From the NCBI GenBank assembly GCA_021234155.1, contig JAJEKV010000002.1:26214617-26278616 (forward strand): a stretch of DNA of 64,000 nt. The letters run 5' to 3'. Shown here piece by piece: positions 10,422-22,192 of the stretch; the first letter of the stretch is position 1, and each line of letters starts with the position of its first letter. The notes under the pieces were generated by a model. That model had not been told where the DNA came from. It made no database searches and was given only the letters and a program-made list of their open reading frames with translations. The translations under genes and the position numbers were made by a program. The stretch is from Isoetes taiwanensis. Taxonomy: Eukaryota > Streptophyta > Lycopodiopsida > Isoetales > Isoetaceae.

Positions 10422-11752
10422 AACAATATAGGCAATATCTTCTACTTAGAACTGGTACTCCAACGATCTGACGACTATGTGCAGACATGATATAGGTCAC
10501 ATGATTTTGTATTCTCTCTATGACCCAATTCACATCCAATGTTTTTACATTATGTATATGACTTTATCTTCTACGTCAGCTACAGGCACCCGTTGGAAAC
10601 AGAATGACATCTCGAATGCACAGATAGTCTCATCATGAATAAGTTCAATACCAACAAACCATATCCTCTAAGTTTTGCACATGGTCAAGCATTGCAGTTT
10701 GAAAAGCCTGGAGTGGTAGGAAGGAGAACGTGGAAAATCCAAAGAAGGTTTTGGAGCAGCGACCAAGATCATCTGATAACCAGACCTTGTGTCTTACCTG
10801 CTGCCATAGCCAACCGACCTTCTAGCTTTTGAACAAGCAGTCATGTAGTCTGTCTTGAACCTTGCGACCAAGTCGCTTCATAAATAACCAGTGATATCAA
10901 AAAGCAAAGCGAGTACTAAGAGATATATGGAAATAGCCTGGATTGAAAAGATAGATGTAGATCCTGCTATGGTCATCATGGTTCTAGCATACCGAATTGA
11001 ATGCAAAATAGAGGCATCGAAAAGGGGTCGAATTAGAAGTACCGGCAACCAGTTCCAGAAATTCTAACCCTGTACAAAACCGCAGCAAACAAATAAAAGG
11101 AAGCAAGAGGCACATGAAAGGGACAAACACAGATTTAGCACAGACCAGAAGGAAGCAAGTCCGTGAGGGTACCACGGGAGGAGGAAAAGGCAATGAAAAC
11201 TTCAAATGTGGTATAAACAAGAAGGAATACACTAGGCATGCAAGAATGGACGGGTGAGAAGCAAGGGATCAAAGCAAAAGCGTGGAGATGAAGCTCTGTT
11301 GGATTTTCCGCAGCCGTGGTACCTGGGATTGCAAGAAAAATAAAACAAGAAAAGGAAGGAGCCAAGTTCAGAAGAGCAAAGGAACAGTAGAAGGGTCGAT
11401 GAAGCACGGCTATGGCTGTCGGACACCTTCACTTAAGTACATGCACCCAAATCGAACAAGCTTTTTGCTTCATCAAATGCCGGCATCGGATGCCATCTGC
11501 TGCCAATTTTCCAAGCTTATCTAATTTTCATGGCCGTAGATTTTAAAAAATGAAGATCTAACGGTTTTTTATAATGCCATGTAAGATTTTGCTGAGATGG
11601 AGGTGACAAGTGGATAGGCTAGAATTGCAGAAAAGGCTGTAGGCCCGGTAGGCTGGTGTGCTAATAAAAAACAAAAAAAATAACCACGACCACAAAATAA
11701 AACCATTAAATAGGAATGAAAAAAAGAGTAGCCACCCATTTATCAACAAGAA
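10422..11752. other. no gene recognised
   Basis: Open frames on the minus strand here are low-complexity and Ser/Phe/Leu-rich, with no motif. I see no RNA gene and no terminal repeats. Confidence 0.5.
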
Positions 11753-12275
11753 TGTGACGTTTTACCTGGGGATTCACCTTTCGTTGGAGTATATAACCTA
11801 GTTTATTTAGGGGTTCCCTTCCAAACCGAAAAGAGGGAACTCTCTTCCATTCCCCAACAAAACCAAAGTTGAGATTCCGTTAGCATCTTTTAGTCTTATT
11901 CTGGAGGTGGACTATGGCGCAGAGGTGTTGCAGAGGTGTTGTCGCAAGGAGGTAATCCAACTTAGGGCTTATGCTTAGGAAAGTAGGATCTACTGCCAGA
12001 TCTTTGCCTCTATAGCTTAAGGATCTGCTGGATATGAAACTGAAGTATTCGTTATTAGAAAACAGTGAATAGACTAGGAAAACAGAGACGTGCTCTTTTG
12101 ATATTACAGAGATTTCAAATGCATTGCTTGCCTATGATCTAGGGAGCAACATGTTCCCTAATCTCAACCCATACTGCCGGAGCACCGAACCACAGAAAAC
12201 TTGCTAATCTTTCAACAACTGAGAGACGTCCATATGTCAGATTTAAACTTGCTGATTGTATATTTAAATGCAACA
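11753..12275 (-). repeat. 3' LTR of the copia element (523 bp)
   Basis: In element orientation the LTR begins TGTTGCATTTAAATATACAA directly after the polypurine tract and ends ...ACGTCACA at 11753. The boundary next to the tract is secure. The outer boundary is chosen because it gives TG...CA ends, and cannot be checked against a second LTR because the 5' LTR is absent. Polyadenylation and promoter signals are not resolved. Confidence 0.65.
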
Positions 12276-12288
12276 CTCCCCCTCAAGT
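12276..12288 (-). promoter_or_regulatory. polypurine tract of copia
   Basis: The minus strand reads ACTTGAGGGGGAG immediately upstream of TGTTG of the LTR. This is the usual copia plus-strand primer position and composition. Confidence 0.8.
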
Positions 12289-12369
12289 TGAAGTCTGATC
12301 ATCCATGGAGTCAAAACACAAACTGAGAACAAACAACTTTCTGAATAGTAAAACATGCTTGAAAGAAAC

Positions 12370-13031
12370 TCAAACTAAACTCTGGAAGGATAAATTATAC
12401 TCTGGCCATACCAAGTTCTTCAATGCATTAGAAAATCTCCCTTTTGACAGTGGCTTTGTGAAGATGTCTGTTGTCATAAACCGAGTCCTGAGATGTTTGA
12501 TTTCCACTTCCCCTGCTGCCACCTTCTCTCGGGTAAAATGGTACTGGATCTGAATGTGTTTGGCCTTAGACCGATTAGTTGGATTTTTCACAAGACTGAC
12601 TGCTGCCTTGTTAACATTGAACAACATTGTGGGCTTGTTCTGAATTGCTCCAAGTTCTTTAAGTAGCCTCCTGAGCTAGATTGCTTCTTTTCGGCTGCAC
12701 AAAGAGCCATGTAGTCTGACTCACAAGTGCTGACTGTTGTTGCTTGTTGCTTCTTACTTCCCCAACTGATTACTCCCCCTAACAGCCGAAAACAGAACCC
12801 CATAGGGGATTTCAAATCTGGAGCTGAGTCACCATGGTTAGCATCGACTAGTCCTTCAAGAACAAGAGAAGGAGACTTGTGGTAGGAGAGGCCAAGAGTG
12901 GAAGTGTTATATAAGTACCTGAGAACACGTTTGAGTGGCTGCCACTGATCTTTGCCTGGACAATCCATGAACTGGCTGAGCGTGATGAGTGCCTCTGCTA
13001 TATCAGGTCGGGTACACACCATTAAGTGCAT
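12370..13031 (-). pseudogene. copia RNase H and C-terminus
   Basis: The first frame (13031-12588) carries TRPDIAEALITLSQFM and LKRVLRYLYNT, typical of the connection domain. The RNase H region follows: LEGLVDANHGDSAPDLKSPM (the usual DAD appears as DAN) and STCESDYMALCAAEKK. A shifted second frame (12627-12370) continues with NPTNRSKAKHIQIQYHFTRE and MTTDIFTKPLSKGRF, the standard copia C-terminal motif. The frame change near 12600 and the altered catalytic Asp show decay. In a live element this domain degrades the RNA of the RNA-DNA hybrid. Confidence 0.85.
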
Positions 13032-13204
13032 GAGTGTTTCAATAAGGCTTCGATAAGAGACCTCAATGCCCTAGATTTGGTGAAGGGAGTCAGCTGCCTG
13101 GTGAGAATCAAGAAAGTGGAAAATTGCAGGTGTAGAGACTGGCCGACTGTGGTGCATGTTGCACTTAGCAAGTAAAGATTCAATACCCTTATGCTGATGC
13201 AACT

Positions 13205-14058
13205 TTATGATCCCAACGGCCTGATCATACGCAACATGCATCCAAAAAAGTACCGGAGTGCTCCCAGATCTGTCATATGGAAGCGAACCGTGAGTTGAGC
13301 CTTTATGTCTTGCATAGGTCTAGGATCATTGGATGCCAGAATTAAATCATCAACATAAAAGACCACGATCACAAGGGCAGCATGGACATGCTTAATGTAG
13401 ACATTCCAATCTGCATTGGATCTTACAAAATCTTGAGAAGTGAAGAAAGCATAAATGGTACCATACTGCATATGAGGGGACTGTTTGAGATCGTAGATGG
13501 CTTTCTTGAGCTTGCAGACCTCCGTCTCCTTGCCACGAACAACGAAACTATCAATTTGTTCCATAAAGAGGCAATCATCAATAGACCCATGCGAAAAAGC
13601 TGACTTAACGTCCATTTGCTACAAATCCAAGCCCCAAGTTGCTTGCTAATGCAAGAACTATTCAAATAGAGGTGAGCCTGGCAACTGGAGCGAACGTCTC
13701 ATGGTAGTCAATGCCGGGTTTCTGGCAGCCACGAGCAACTAGGCGAGCTTTGTATCTGGATACCCGATTGTTTTCATCAAACTTTAGCTTGTAAATCCAC
13801 TTACAAGTGATGGCCCTCCTGCCAGATGGAAGAGGGACCAATGTCCATATCTGATTATCCTCCAGAGACTGCATTTCCTCTTGCATAGCCTTGTACCAGA
13901 GATGTTGGTCTGGACTACTCATGGCCTCATGAAATGTCAGGGGTTCTTCTATAGCAATAGAATTGTGCAAAGCAATGTAAGCAGCAGTGCGGGAGGATTT
14001 ACCTTCAAGGTAGGCTTGCATACGGTCAGTACGCTTCTTTGTTGGTTCAGACAAGGGG
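13205..14058 (-). pseudogene. copia reverse transcriptase
   Basis: The 5' part (14058-13662) reads TFHEAMSSPDQHLWYKAMQE, MQSLEDNQIWTLVPLPSGR, then ITCKWIYKLKFDENN and YKARLVARGC...ETFAPVARL, the classic start of the copia polymerase. After a damaged stretch near 13620-13665 comes MDVKSAFSHGSIDDCLFMEQ and the catalytic box VVFYVDDLILA. YVDD supplies the two polymerase aspartates. A stop and frame changes interrupt the domain. Confidence 0.9.
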
Positions 14059-14067
14059 GGTTCACAG

Positions 14068-14298
14068 TTTTGGGCGTATAACCCATCTGCATGCATGGGA
14101 AGGGGGTTTTTTGGACCCATTTTCGTACATATACGGTCGGCAAGGGGTCCTTTTTCTGGTATTTTTTGCACTATCCTAGGTAATTTTTATTCGAAAGGGG
14201 TCAAAATTTGCTTTTAAAGATCCGTATACAGGGGGGTTTTTTGCCACCCCATGCACGCAGATGGCATATCCCCCTTATACATGAGTGAATCCCCCTTG
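14068..14298. mobile_element. 231-bp MITE-like insertion with 9-bp TSD
   Basis: Flanked by ggttcacag (14059-14067) and ggttcagag (14299-14307), a 9-bp duplication with one mismatch. Removing it joins two copia coding segments in register (SEP on both sides). The ends carry imperfect inverted sequence: catctgcatgcatggg near 14083 and its complement ccccatgcacgcagatg near 14248. A 9-bp duplication suggests a Mutator-like origin, but the ends are too degenerate to be sure. Confidence 0.65.
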
Positions 14299-14683
14299 GG
14301 TTCAGAGCGTTGAAGCAGGGGAGCAGGTTCCGCTAGCTCTTTCGGATCAACATCAAACTCAGGTTCCGAAGGCACATCAAGCACATCAGTGGCAAGAAGG
14401 TCATCATTACCAGATTCAGAGCTGGAATTAGAATCCGATGCTTGTGATGGATTGGACACAAGGAAGGAGTCAAGCAGGGAATGCGCATTGTCTTGCCCAA
14501 TGTGAAATTCTGTTTCATCAAATCTAACACTGCGGCAAACAAACATCTTTCATTTGGAGGGCAAATATAACTTATAACCTTTGCACTGATGACTGTATCC
14601 CACAAACATGCATGGAACAGTACGATGGGAAATCTTACCTTGCTATGCATCCTTGGAAAGATGGGCATAGGTCGTGCACCCGA

Positions 14684-14828
14684 TGTAACGTTCCTAGCCG
14701 ACATGCCCTTAACCAACTGGGCAAAACCGTCTAGATGTCTATGAGTAGTCGCTTCTATCCATTTATGCCAGTGTCTCGGGAACATGACACCAAGATCCAC
14801 TCGAGCGGTCTCCCATGGGTCCGTTACA
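14684..14828 (-). repeat. TRIM 3' LTR
   Basis: 145 bp, TG...CA ends with inverted TGTAAC/GTTACA termini. It is adjacent to the purine-rich tract of the interior. Confidence 0.88.
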
Positions 14829-14941
14829 ATCTCTCCCACTAGACTATGCTCGTCCTCGAGCATCATAAACCAAGTCATAACCTACCGTCCAACGGTATTC
14901 CGGATCATACTTGCCCCTATGGAGACTCAAACTCGAGTCCT

Positions 14942-14953
14942 GCTCTGATACCA
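14942..14953 (-). promoter_or_regulatory. TRIM primer-binding site (initiator tRNA-Met)
   Basis: The minus strand reads TGGTATCAGAGC two bases inside the 5' LTR. This is the standard plant LTR-element sequence complementary to the 3' end of initiator tRNA-Met. Confidence 0.9.
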
Positions 14954-14955
14954 AA

Positions 14956-15100
14956 TGTAACATTCCTAACCGACATGCCCTTAATCAACTGGGCAAAACC
15001 ATCTAGACTTTTATGAGTAGTCGCTTCTACCCATTTATGCCGGTGTCTCGAGAATGTGACACCAAGATCTACTCGAGCAGTCTCCCATGGGTCCGTTACA
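14956..15100 (-). repeat. TRIM 5' LTR
   Basis: 145 bp, directly repeated at 14684-14828. It lies next to the tRNA primer-binding site. Confidence 0.88.
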
Positions 15101-15579
15101 CCCAAACACTTTGAAATCTGCAACATATGGCTTGAGACCTATCCAGGTTTCTTCAGGAACCATTTCTGGATAACTGCTTTTGTTGGAAGGACATTTAGAA
15201 TATGTACTGCTATATTGACAGCTTCAGCCCAAAATCGCACATGAATGTTTTTGAAAAACAACATTGCTCGAGCGCATTCCAGAACTGTCCGATTCTTTCT
15301 TTCCACGACTCCGTTCTGCTCATGTTCACCAGCTACAGTCAATTGATGGTTAATTCCTCGTTCCTGGAGGAACTCAATAAATTCTCCACGAGGAACCCGT
15401 CTCCTTGGTCTATTCGAATGCATTTGACTGTAGACTGTTTAAAATTCTCCACTTCAGCCAACCAGACTTTGAATTAAACAAAGGCCTCATATTTTCTTTG
15501 AAGAAAGAATACCCAGATCTTTCTTGTACAGTCATCAATGATAAGAAGAAAGAATCGAGATCCTCCAAAAGATCTTTTG

Positions 15580-17454
15580 CGCGCATGACTGTTGACCCTC
15601 AACCTGGCTAGAGAGTCAAACACAAGAAGCCAACTTGAGTTTATGCTTAAGTTGGGGTTAGAACCTCCAGATCACTTAAGGTGATCAGTCTACACAAGAA
15701 TTTCTCAAAGAAAAAGCTCAAATATCAAGTATTCATACCTTTCCCAATTCAAGAATATGGGACCCTCACTCAAATTGATGTAGCTCTCATAGGTGGATCT
15801 ATTTCCAAGGTCAAATGATTGTGACTTGTACAGAAAAGTTATAGGCAAGCAAGGGAGAAGATTTTGACCAAGTCTGAGGTCTAATCTGCAAGATATTCGA
15901 TCTCAAAGTTGGGTCAATGTTTGGTCAATACCAGTTAAAACTACAGACAGATCTCAGAATTTTGTAACTTGAGTTGCAGAGGGAATTTTTGAGAGATTCC
16001 AAAACTGAGGTGAAGTATAAATCCCAAAGGTGAGAGGCATGTAATCAAATCATATTTTGGATCATTAAAACTATTTTTTTTGGCACTGTTTTGTGAATAA
16101 CAGTCTAAAATTGTATCAGACAGAATGCAAAAAATGATAACTTGAGTTTGGAATGGTTTTTTTTCGAACTTTTTGTGCACAGGTGCAAATATAATGGGAA
16201 AAGAAGGGCAAGGGTCGTATGCAAGAAAAAATGATGGAATATCTTACTGTAAAAATGTTTGTGTGGCAAAAATACTAAAAGATCATGACAGTCAACTTTT
16301 TAAGCGCTTGGTAGGCAATTTTCATTGATATGAGGTAATACAAGATGAATAGAGGTCTCAGGATCATAAATCAATCATCAAAATATCTCAGGAGGTCATA
16401 AAATAATATCATAACAGGAATATCAGTCCAATTTTCTCAAATCGAACTGTGGAACACTCAGATACTTCATAAACGTCTTTAGATCATGCTCAGCATGTAT
16501 CAATGTTGAGGTTTGATGCGTCTGGGCCTTCAAAAAACTTCTGTCAATGATCCCCAGGTATATAAGTTTAGATTTAATGATTCCGGCATCTTAGGGCTTA
16601 GATTTAGGCTTAATATGATGCTTGAGAGTGGGAGTCCAGGATTAGGCAGTTTTTAAAGCTTAAGAATTCAATTCCGGCGTGATTCGAGCTCATTTCCAGA
16701 TTTAGGTTAGAAGCAGCTGTATTTTCCGAGAATTCACGCGATGCGGTGACCGTATTTCTTGAGGTATAAACTAGGAATATGCCGTATTTTATAATTTTAA
16801 AAAGCCTGGCCATGGTTTTAAAAGGTCACTCATGAGATAATTGAAGATTTGGGTCACCTAGGCAATAGTAACCCTAATGTTTTTTGGGAATATGCCAAGT
16901 TTGGGCATCATAATGGGGAATATTCCATAGGGTAGACATACAACATGGCTTCTTATGGCACAATGGTAGATGATCATAAGGGTATAAAAAGTTGCAAGAA
17001 GAATTAGGCTAAGAGAATTTACAAAAATGTGGCATAGGAAGTAGAAAGGAAAAAAAAGGAGGTAAAAGATATGGAGGGCAATGGTGAGAATAACTTATGG
17101 AGGAATAAAGATGCATTAAAAAAGAAGGAATTAGGCAAAGTATGGTAGGGTATGCAAGGGTGAGCAAAAGGGAAATAAGTTTAGGGAAAAATGGCTAGGA
17201 GATTTCAAAAGGATGGGAATAGAGTGTAAAAATGGGTAAAAATGGCCTAGGGGTGGAATCAAGTACCATGGGGTCTTCCAAACTCTAACTTCCAATCTTC
17301 AAAAAGCATCTTCCAATCTTCTTAACCCATCACCTCTTTGACTAGCTTTGACCTCAAATAGAGTACCTTCCATGAGAGTTGATCTTGAATATTGGTGTAG
17401 ACCCTTGAAGATTGATGTTGTTTGACCTTCACATCAATGTTGACTACCAAGCTT
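15580..17454. mobile_element. 1.9-kb non-coding insertion in copia integrase
   Basis: The copia frame breaks between DIYG...SNQ (17462 side) and SFGGSRFF (15579 side). The string tcttttg occurs at both edges (15573-15579 and 17455-17461), a candidate target-site duplication. The insert is AT-rich and has no recognised coding sequence. It lacks clear terminal repeats, though gttgac occurs close to each end. Its class is not established; a solo LTR or other non-autonomous insert is possible. Confidence 0.5.
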
Positions 17455-17461
17455 TCTTTTG

Positions 17462-18434
17462 ATTTGATTTTTTCCCATAGATATCCATGCGGATCAAAAC
17501 TAGAGGGGATGTATCTCTTTTAGTTTTTGCTTTGCTATAAGGCTTCTTAGCAAGCTTCCCTAATGCACATCCTTCACAGACCCTTGTCCTTGGCAAATCT
17601 TGCACAAAGTGGCACTTATTCATTTCTTTCAGCAACTGAAAGTTGGCATGCCCAAGCCTTTCGTGCCATACCTGGTTGGGATTATCCAAGATTGCATTCA
17701 GAGCAACTGATATCTCCTGACTCCAGCAAAATGTATACAAACTCCCATCTTGTATTCCTTTGGCAATGAGTTTGCTTTTCCCATCTCTTATGATGCACTG
17801 TTTGTTGCCAAAAGTGGCAGTCAAATTAGCATCGTCCAACTTTGATACAGAGAGGAGATTGTGTTCCAATTCTGGAACATATAGGGCTTTCTTCAGCTGA
17901 ACCTGCCCTAAAGGAAGATGTAACAGAATTGTTTCCATTCCAGCTATCCCAAGCTGACCCTTTCCTATTTTCACCTTCTGCCTAGTATCAATTTTTTGAA
18001 AACCAGTGAACAATTCTTTGTTGCCTGTTATGTGATCACTTACATCGGAATCCAAATACCACAGCCCCCCTAAAACATGAGCTACTAAGCTCATTGTTTC
18101 AAATCCATGATCTAGAATGCTTTCTTCATCTCCAATCTTCATGCCAAGCCTCTTAAACATGCAGCTAAGGACCTGGACAACCAAGAACAGAATATTTAGT
18201 AGCAAGGCATGCAGCCATTTTATCCAAGGTAGCTTTTTCCCATGCATTCCTTGGACAAAGAAAGCTCTTGTCATGATGGGAGAATTCCTGCTTGAGCTGA
18301 CATCCGCATCCTCATAGTTGCTCAATCGAGTAGCCTTTTGCGCTAGACAGCTTTGTTTCCTTCGATTGGACTCTTCTTTTCTCTTCTTCCTCCTGCCAGG
18401 TTCTAGACAATGCCTAGCAATGTGTCCTATTTTG
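17462..18434 (-). pseudogene. copia zinc knuckle, protease and integrase zinc-binding region
   Basis: Starting at the hAT insertion site, the second half of the gag zinc knuckle (GHIARHC) is followed by a basic spacer. The protease starts at GLWYLDSDVSDHITGN, where the catalytic DSG reads DSD, so it is probably inactive. Then come KKALYVPELEHNLLSVSKL, VWHERLGHANF (first zinc-binding His residues of integrase) and VCEGCALGKLAKKPYSKA. The frame ends soon after the first integrase block because of the 15580-17454 insertion. Confidence 0.85.
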
Positions 18435-18750
18435 CAATGTTGTTAAAGAACCCGTTTTTTATTTTTAAAGTACCTTTATAAAAATCCTCACGTTTTTTAA
18501 AGGATTTTTATGATTTGGTATGGCAAAAAAAAAAATTGCACATTTTTTGCACTGCTTTATTGGATATATGTGCTATGGTTAAAATGCACATTTTTATTAC
18601 AAGTTATAAGATGTAGCATGTCAACAAGTAAATCAAAAATTTATGTTGCTACTAGAAACTATTAAGTTCAAGTACAATGACACCATCGTTGTTTTGCCAT
18701 GCAACTCTTAATAAAATTCAGAAAAACATTATTATAAAGATTAAGAAATA

Positions 18751-18784
18751 CTAGTAAGGGTTCCCGGCGTTGCCGGGCATAACT
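18751..18784 (-). mobile_element. Helitron 3' terminus nested in the hAT element
   Basis: The minus strand reads TGCCCGGCAACGCCGGGAAC then CCTTACTAG followed by T: a GC hairpin (CCCGGC-AA-CGCCGGG), a short spacer and CTAG, then the host T. This closely matches the 3' end of the Helitron at 46374-51687. The 5' end is not certain. A TCTATCTATAATTC string on the minus strand ending near 19182 would give a 432-bp element. Confidence 0.7.
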
Positions 18785-19929
18785 ACAAATATATTTTAAC
18801 ATAGGTGATTTGGTTGGACACATCGGAGAAATTAGATATTAGAAGGTATGATGTAGCTGAAGGTGGAATTTACCATATGAACTTGATATTAGGTAATAGT
18901 TAAAAGGAGGTCGGCTCTGGATCTAATGAACTCAAATCTCTATTACAGGGAGAGAAGGTTGCGCTATATTTAGTGAATTTTAAATCTCAAGCCAATGCTT
19001 TGTGGGATGGGATAGTGCCATGTAGATAGTGTTTCTGTCATGTAGATATGTGAAAAATAGATCAATTGAATGTGGGATCTAGTAATAGATGCTCGGCGTT
19101 ATTATGTCATGTGGGGTCATGTATCTCTTCATATATAAGACAGGAAAGTTAGAAGCTTCCATCAATTTGAATTATAGATAGATAGTATCATATGGTGTCG
19201 TTTATGATGTGTTCTTGCCATCACAAAGAAAGCATGTTTTAGTTATGATAGTGTAACGTTGAGAACAATGATGCATGTATACTGCTTCCATGAAGGTCTA
19301 GGTTGCTAGTGAGAAAATTATTTAAGATTGTGGTGTACATATTAAATTTTCATGTGTATATAGAATTATGTGCAAACTCAATCTGTCCTAATTTTCCCTC
19401 CCCTAGATCATGGTCCATGGTCTATGGTATGCAAGTAAATATTTTTCATGCAGTTTCAATGGTCCACGAAGGTCCACCATTGCGTAAGCAATGATTGCTT
19501 TAAGATATTACAAATGCTCAATGTGATCGTTGTAAAAGAAGGAGCTATGTTGTCCTATTGTCCATGGCAAAAAAAATTTTGCATGTAATCTCAATAGTCC
19601 TTGTTATATCATTTGCTTCAATATTGATTTCTTTTGAATAATATGTTCTTATGGTCATAGACTGCTCGAATGTGTTCATGGTGGCAGACTTTAAATACAT
19701 TGTATTGTAGGGCATATTTATCTGACTCTTTTATCAGGTTGAAATATACATGAGATGAAAGAAATAGGATCTTTTAAAGAAGAGCAATGAACTCTGTTTA
19801 CCTATTAGAAATGTGTTCCAAGTACTCAAATTCAAATGAATCATCATGGCCACTTATACTCCAAATGAAATGAAGCAAGAGCAAGTTCTATGATTAAAAG
19901 AAATGAACCTATAACAGTTTATTGCAAAT

Positions 19930-20105
19930 GAAGAAAGAAATATTGCAAAAATGGTTCGTAAAATGCAAATAGAGAGGGGCAGGAATATATATCTCTATAA
20001 ATAGGCCATTAGCACAAATAATAGACTGATGACAGAAATACTGCAAAAATAATTCGTAAATGCAAATAGAAGGGGGTAGGAATATATATCTGAATAAATA
20101 GTGCA
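19930..20105. repeat. two-copy tandem repeat, ~100 bp unit
   Basis: Copies at about 19930-20018 and 20032-20105 share gaaatactgcaaaaat-like sequence, ttcgtaaa, tgcaaatagaRgggg and aggaatatatatct, then ataaatag. The repeat is non-coding and lies within the hAT element. Confidence 0.75.
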
Positions 20106-20450
20106 CAAATTTATGGTACTGCTGATAACAGAAAGAAATGATACCTACAGTAGGAAGAATGAGTAAGGAAAAGCGAGCTTTCGCTTGGATCTTCTGCAGA
20201 TCTATGCTATGCAGACTTATGCTAAGCTGTGCTTGCCAGCATGCCATGAGTCAAAGAATGGATTCTTTGCATTGCAGAAGAAACATATCTGCAAAAATTT
20301 TAGTGATTCAAATTATTAACAACATTATACATATTGGAGAAGCAATGGCAATAATGGATAGTAATGGCTAATGTGGCGTAAAGAAGCTGTGCTTGCACTT
20401 TAGTTCAAATTGATATATAGCTGTTATTGAGATTCGATAAGGATATGGAT

Positions 20451-20859
20451 GTGTCCAGATGTTCACCTACAACAAATTAGCAGAAATGTGAGCCCCCAAA
20501 TTAAACATAGATTCAACAGTGGATAAAGAAATATTCCAATTCAGGATTTCTGGACATAGCTAAATTCAGGATTTTTGCACGTATCTCTTTGTGATCTTAT
20601 TTGAACTAAGATCAGTTATAGGAGCTCAAAACTATGTCCTTGAAAAAGACATATGGATATAAGTATCCTAGAATATGGCCCAATATCAAATATGAACAAA
20701 AAAAAAAAGCAAAAAATCCAAGCACAAACTTAGAGGATATTGGAACCTTGCAAATTCTTCGGAAAGGGAAGGATTCTAGAACATCTTCTCCAGTCTTCAA
20801 GAGTTTTAAATCTGTAGCCTATAAAAAGAGAAGCCGCATATGTACGCACATCCATGTGT
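20451..20859. repeat. direct duplication, copy 1
   Basis: It starts gtgtccagatgttcacctac and ends cacatccatgtgt. It is repeated in the same orientation at 22193-22639 with about 40 bp of length difference, mainly an extra segment near 22270-22340 of copy 2. Non-coding; both copies lie inside the hAT element. Confidence 0.85.
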
Positions 20860-22192
20860 TGTAAAATGAAGATATAGGCCCAAATAGCAGACTATGACCT
20901 TTACTAAAAGAAGCAGTCAATACAGGGCCTATAAGTATACACAGGTTAATGGAAGACATAACTTACACCAGTGCAGAACTCGAAGGCAACAACCTAAACA
21001 ATAATCGAATGTCCAAGCAACTGCTTTTGCACTAACATTTCATACCATCTTGTCACAATCATAGCAGATCCCTGCATATATGCCCCTGCAAATATGCCCC
21101 AAATAGAAATCAATGTCAAAAAGGAAAAACAAAAGAGTAAACTGCCATAGTTTTTGCAGCATCAAATTTGGACCAAAAAAATAAACACCGTGTTCTGTAT
21201 GTCGGATGCAGTGGATGCACCATGTATGTTGGCTGGGACATGTAAGGTTCTTGCAGAAAATCCATCACACTCCAATTGCACACATATTTGCTGACTTTCC
21301 TTGGCTACTGAAAATGACTCAATGTCCATGGGACCATTGAATAGCAAAATCAAAGATATTTTCTTCATGTGAATCCCATCTTAGACAATCATATGCATGG
21401 CATACATGTTAAATACAAAGAAAAGATTTGAACATCTACCCATAAAGTATGACCTCAAACCCTGCATGTCTGATTCCTCTTGCAACAGCAGCCTGATAGT
21501 AAACAGCTGGCTCAGTAAGAATAATATTGACAAATTTATTCATCCACTACTTTTCATCAAAAAGAAAATTGCTTCATAAACATAAGGTTGTTGCATAGCA
21601 CTACATAATTTTCTTAAATATGACATCTGTTGTAGTCCTGCCGTCAAGCCATGGGTCCATGGGATTTTACAGTTGGGAGCACCTTACAGTCATTGCAATG
21701 TCTGATCTGATACCTCATAGCACAATAACTTCAAAAAGATTGTCCAAGTCAAAAAGGTTTGTCTAAGAAAATTATTAAACAAAAAACATGCCAAAGCTAT
21801 GGGGAATCTGTTCTTTAAAGTGTTTATTCTGCCTGCACGCCTTGTTCTCTGTGTTGATGTGGCATATTTGTTTCAATTCTATGTTGGAAGGGAATTTCTA
21901 ATGATAAGAATTCGTGAGTTCGCAGATTTCTAGAATGCATCTTACATTTGTTGAAGACCGATGTTTTACTTATTTATCTTCCTAACCCAGTAAACAACAT
22001 TAAATAGCTGGTCTCTTAAGAAATCCCAGAAACAATAGTTAAGAACCCTTACAAAATGAATTTTGATGGTGAACATCTTCCTACAGATGGCCATTCGTTG
22101 GTCAGCTCTAACATAATCCAAACATAACTAAGCAACGTTCTCAGAGGTCATGCTCATCTTATAACATTGGACCACTAAATCGGTGTCCAGAT

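Larger units (their letters stand above)
14684..15100 (-). mobile_element. TRIM (417-bp miniature LTR retrotransposon)
   Basis: Two 145-bp direct repeats (14684-14828 and 14956-15100), both beginning tgtaac and ending gttaca, flank a 127-bp interior. By eye they differ at about 14 positions, so roughly 90% identity. On the minus strand the interior starts TTTGGTATCAGAGCAGG, containing the initiator tRNA-Met primer-binding site TGGTATCAGAGC two bases after the LTR, and ends with a purine tract AGTGGGAGAGAT. The flanks cccga / cccaa form a 5-bp duplication with one mismatch. There is no coding capacity, as expected for a TRIM mobilised in trans. Confidence 0.9.
14308..15579 (-). pseudogene. copia integrase core and C-terminal region, interrupted by a TRIM
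   Basis: From the 15579 end on the minus strand: [20 protein letters not shown], a frame-shifted stretch where the catalytic Asp of RTDRGGEF should be, then GEFIEFLQERGINHQLTVAG, EHEQNGVVERKNRTVLECAR (catalytic Glu) and RFWAEAVNIAVHILNVLPTK. After the TRIM come TYAHLSKDA and GYSHQCKGYKLYLPSK, the usual linker between integrase and reverse transcriptase. The copia frame crosses the TRIM site as FKVFG then CTTYAH, so that insertion is secondary. Confidence 0.85.

Noticed and set aside
14684-15100. TRIM as a Cassandra-type element with 5S rRNA in its LTR
   Set aside because: The LTR has no 5S-like internal promoter sequence. Only the general TRIM architecture fits.
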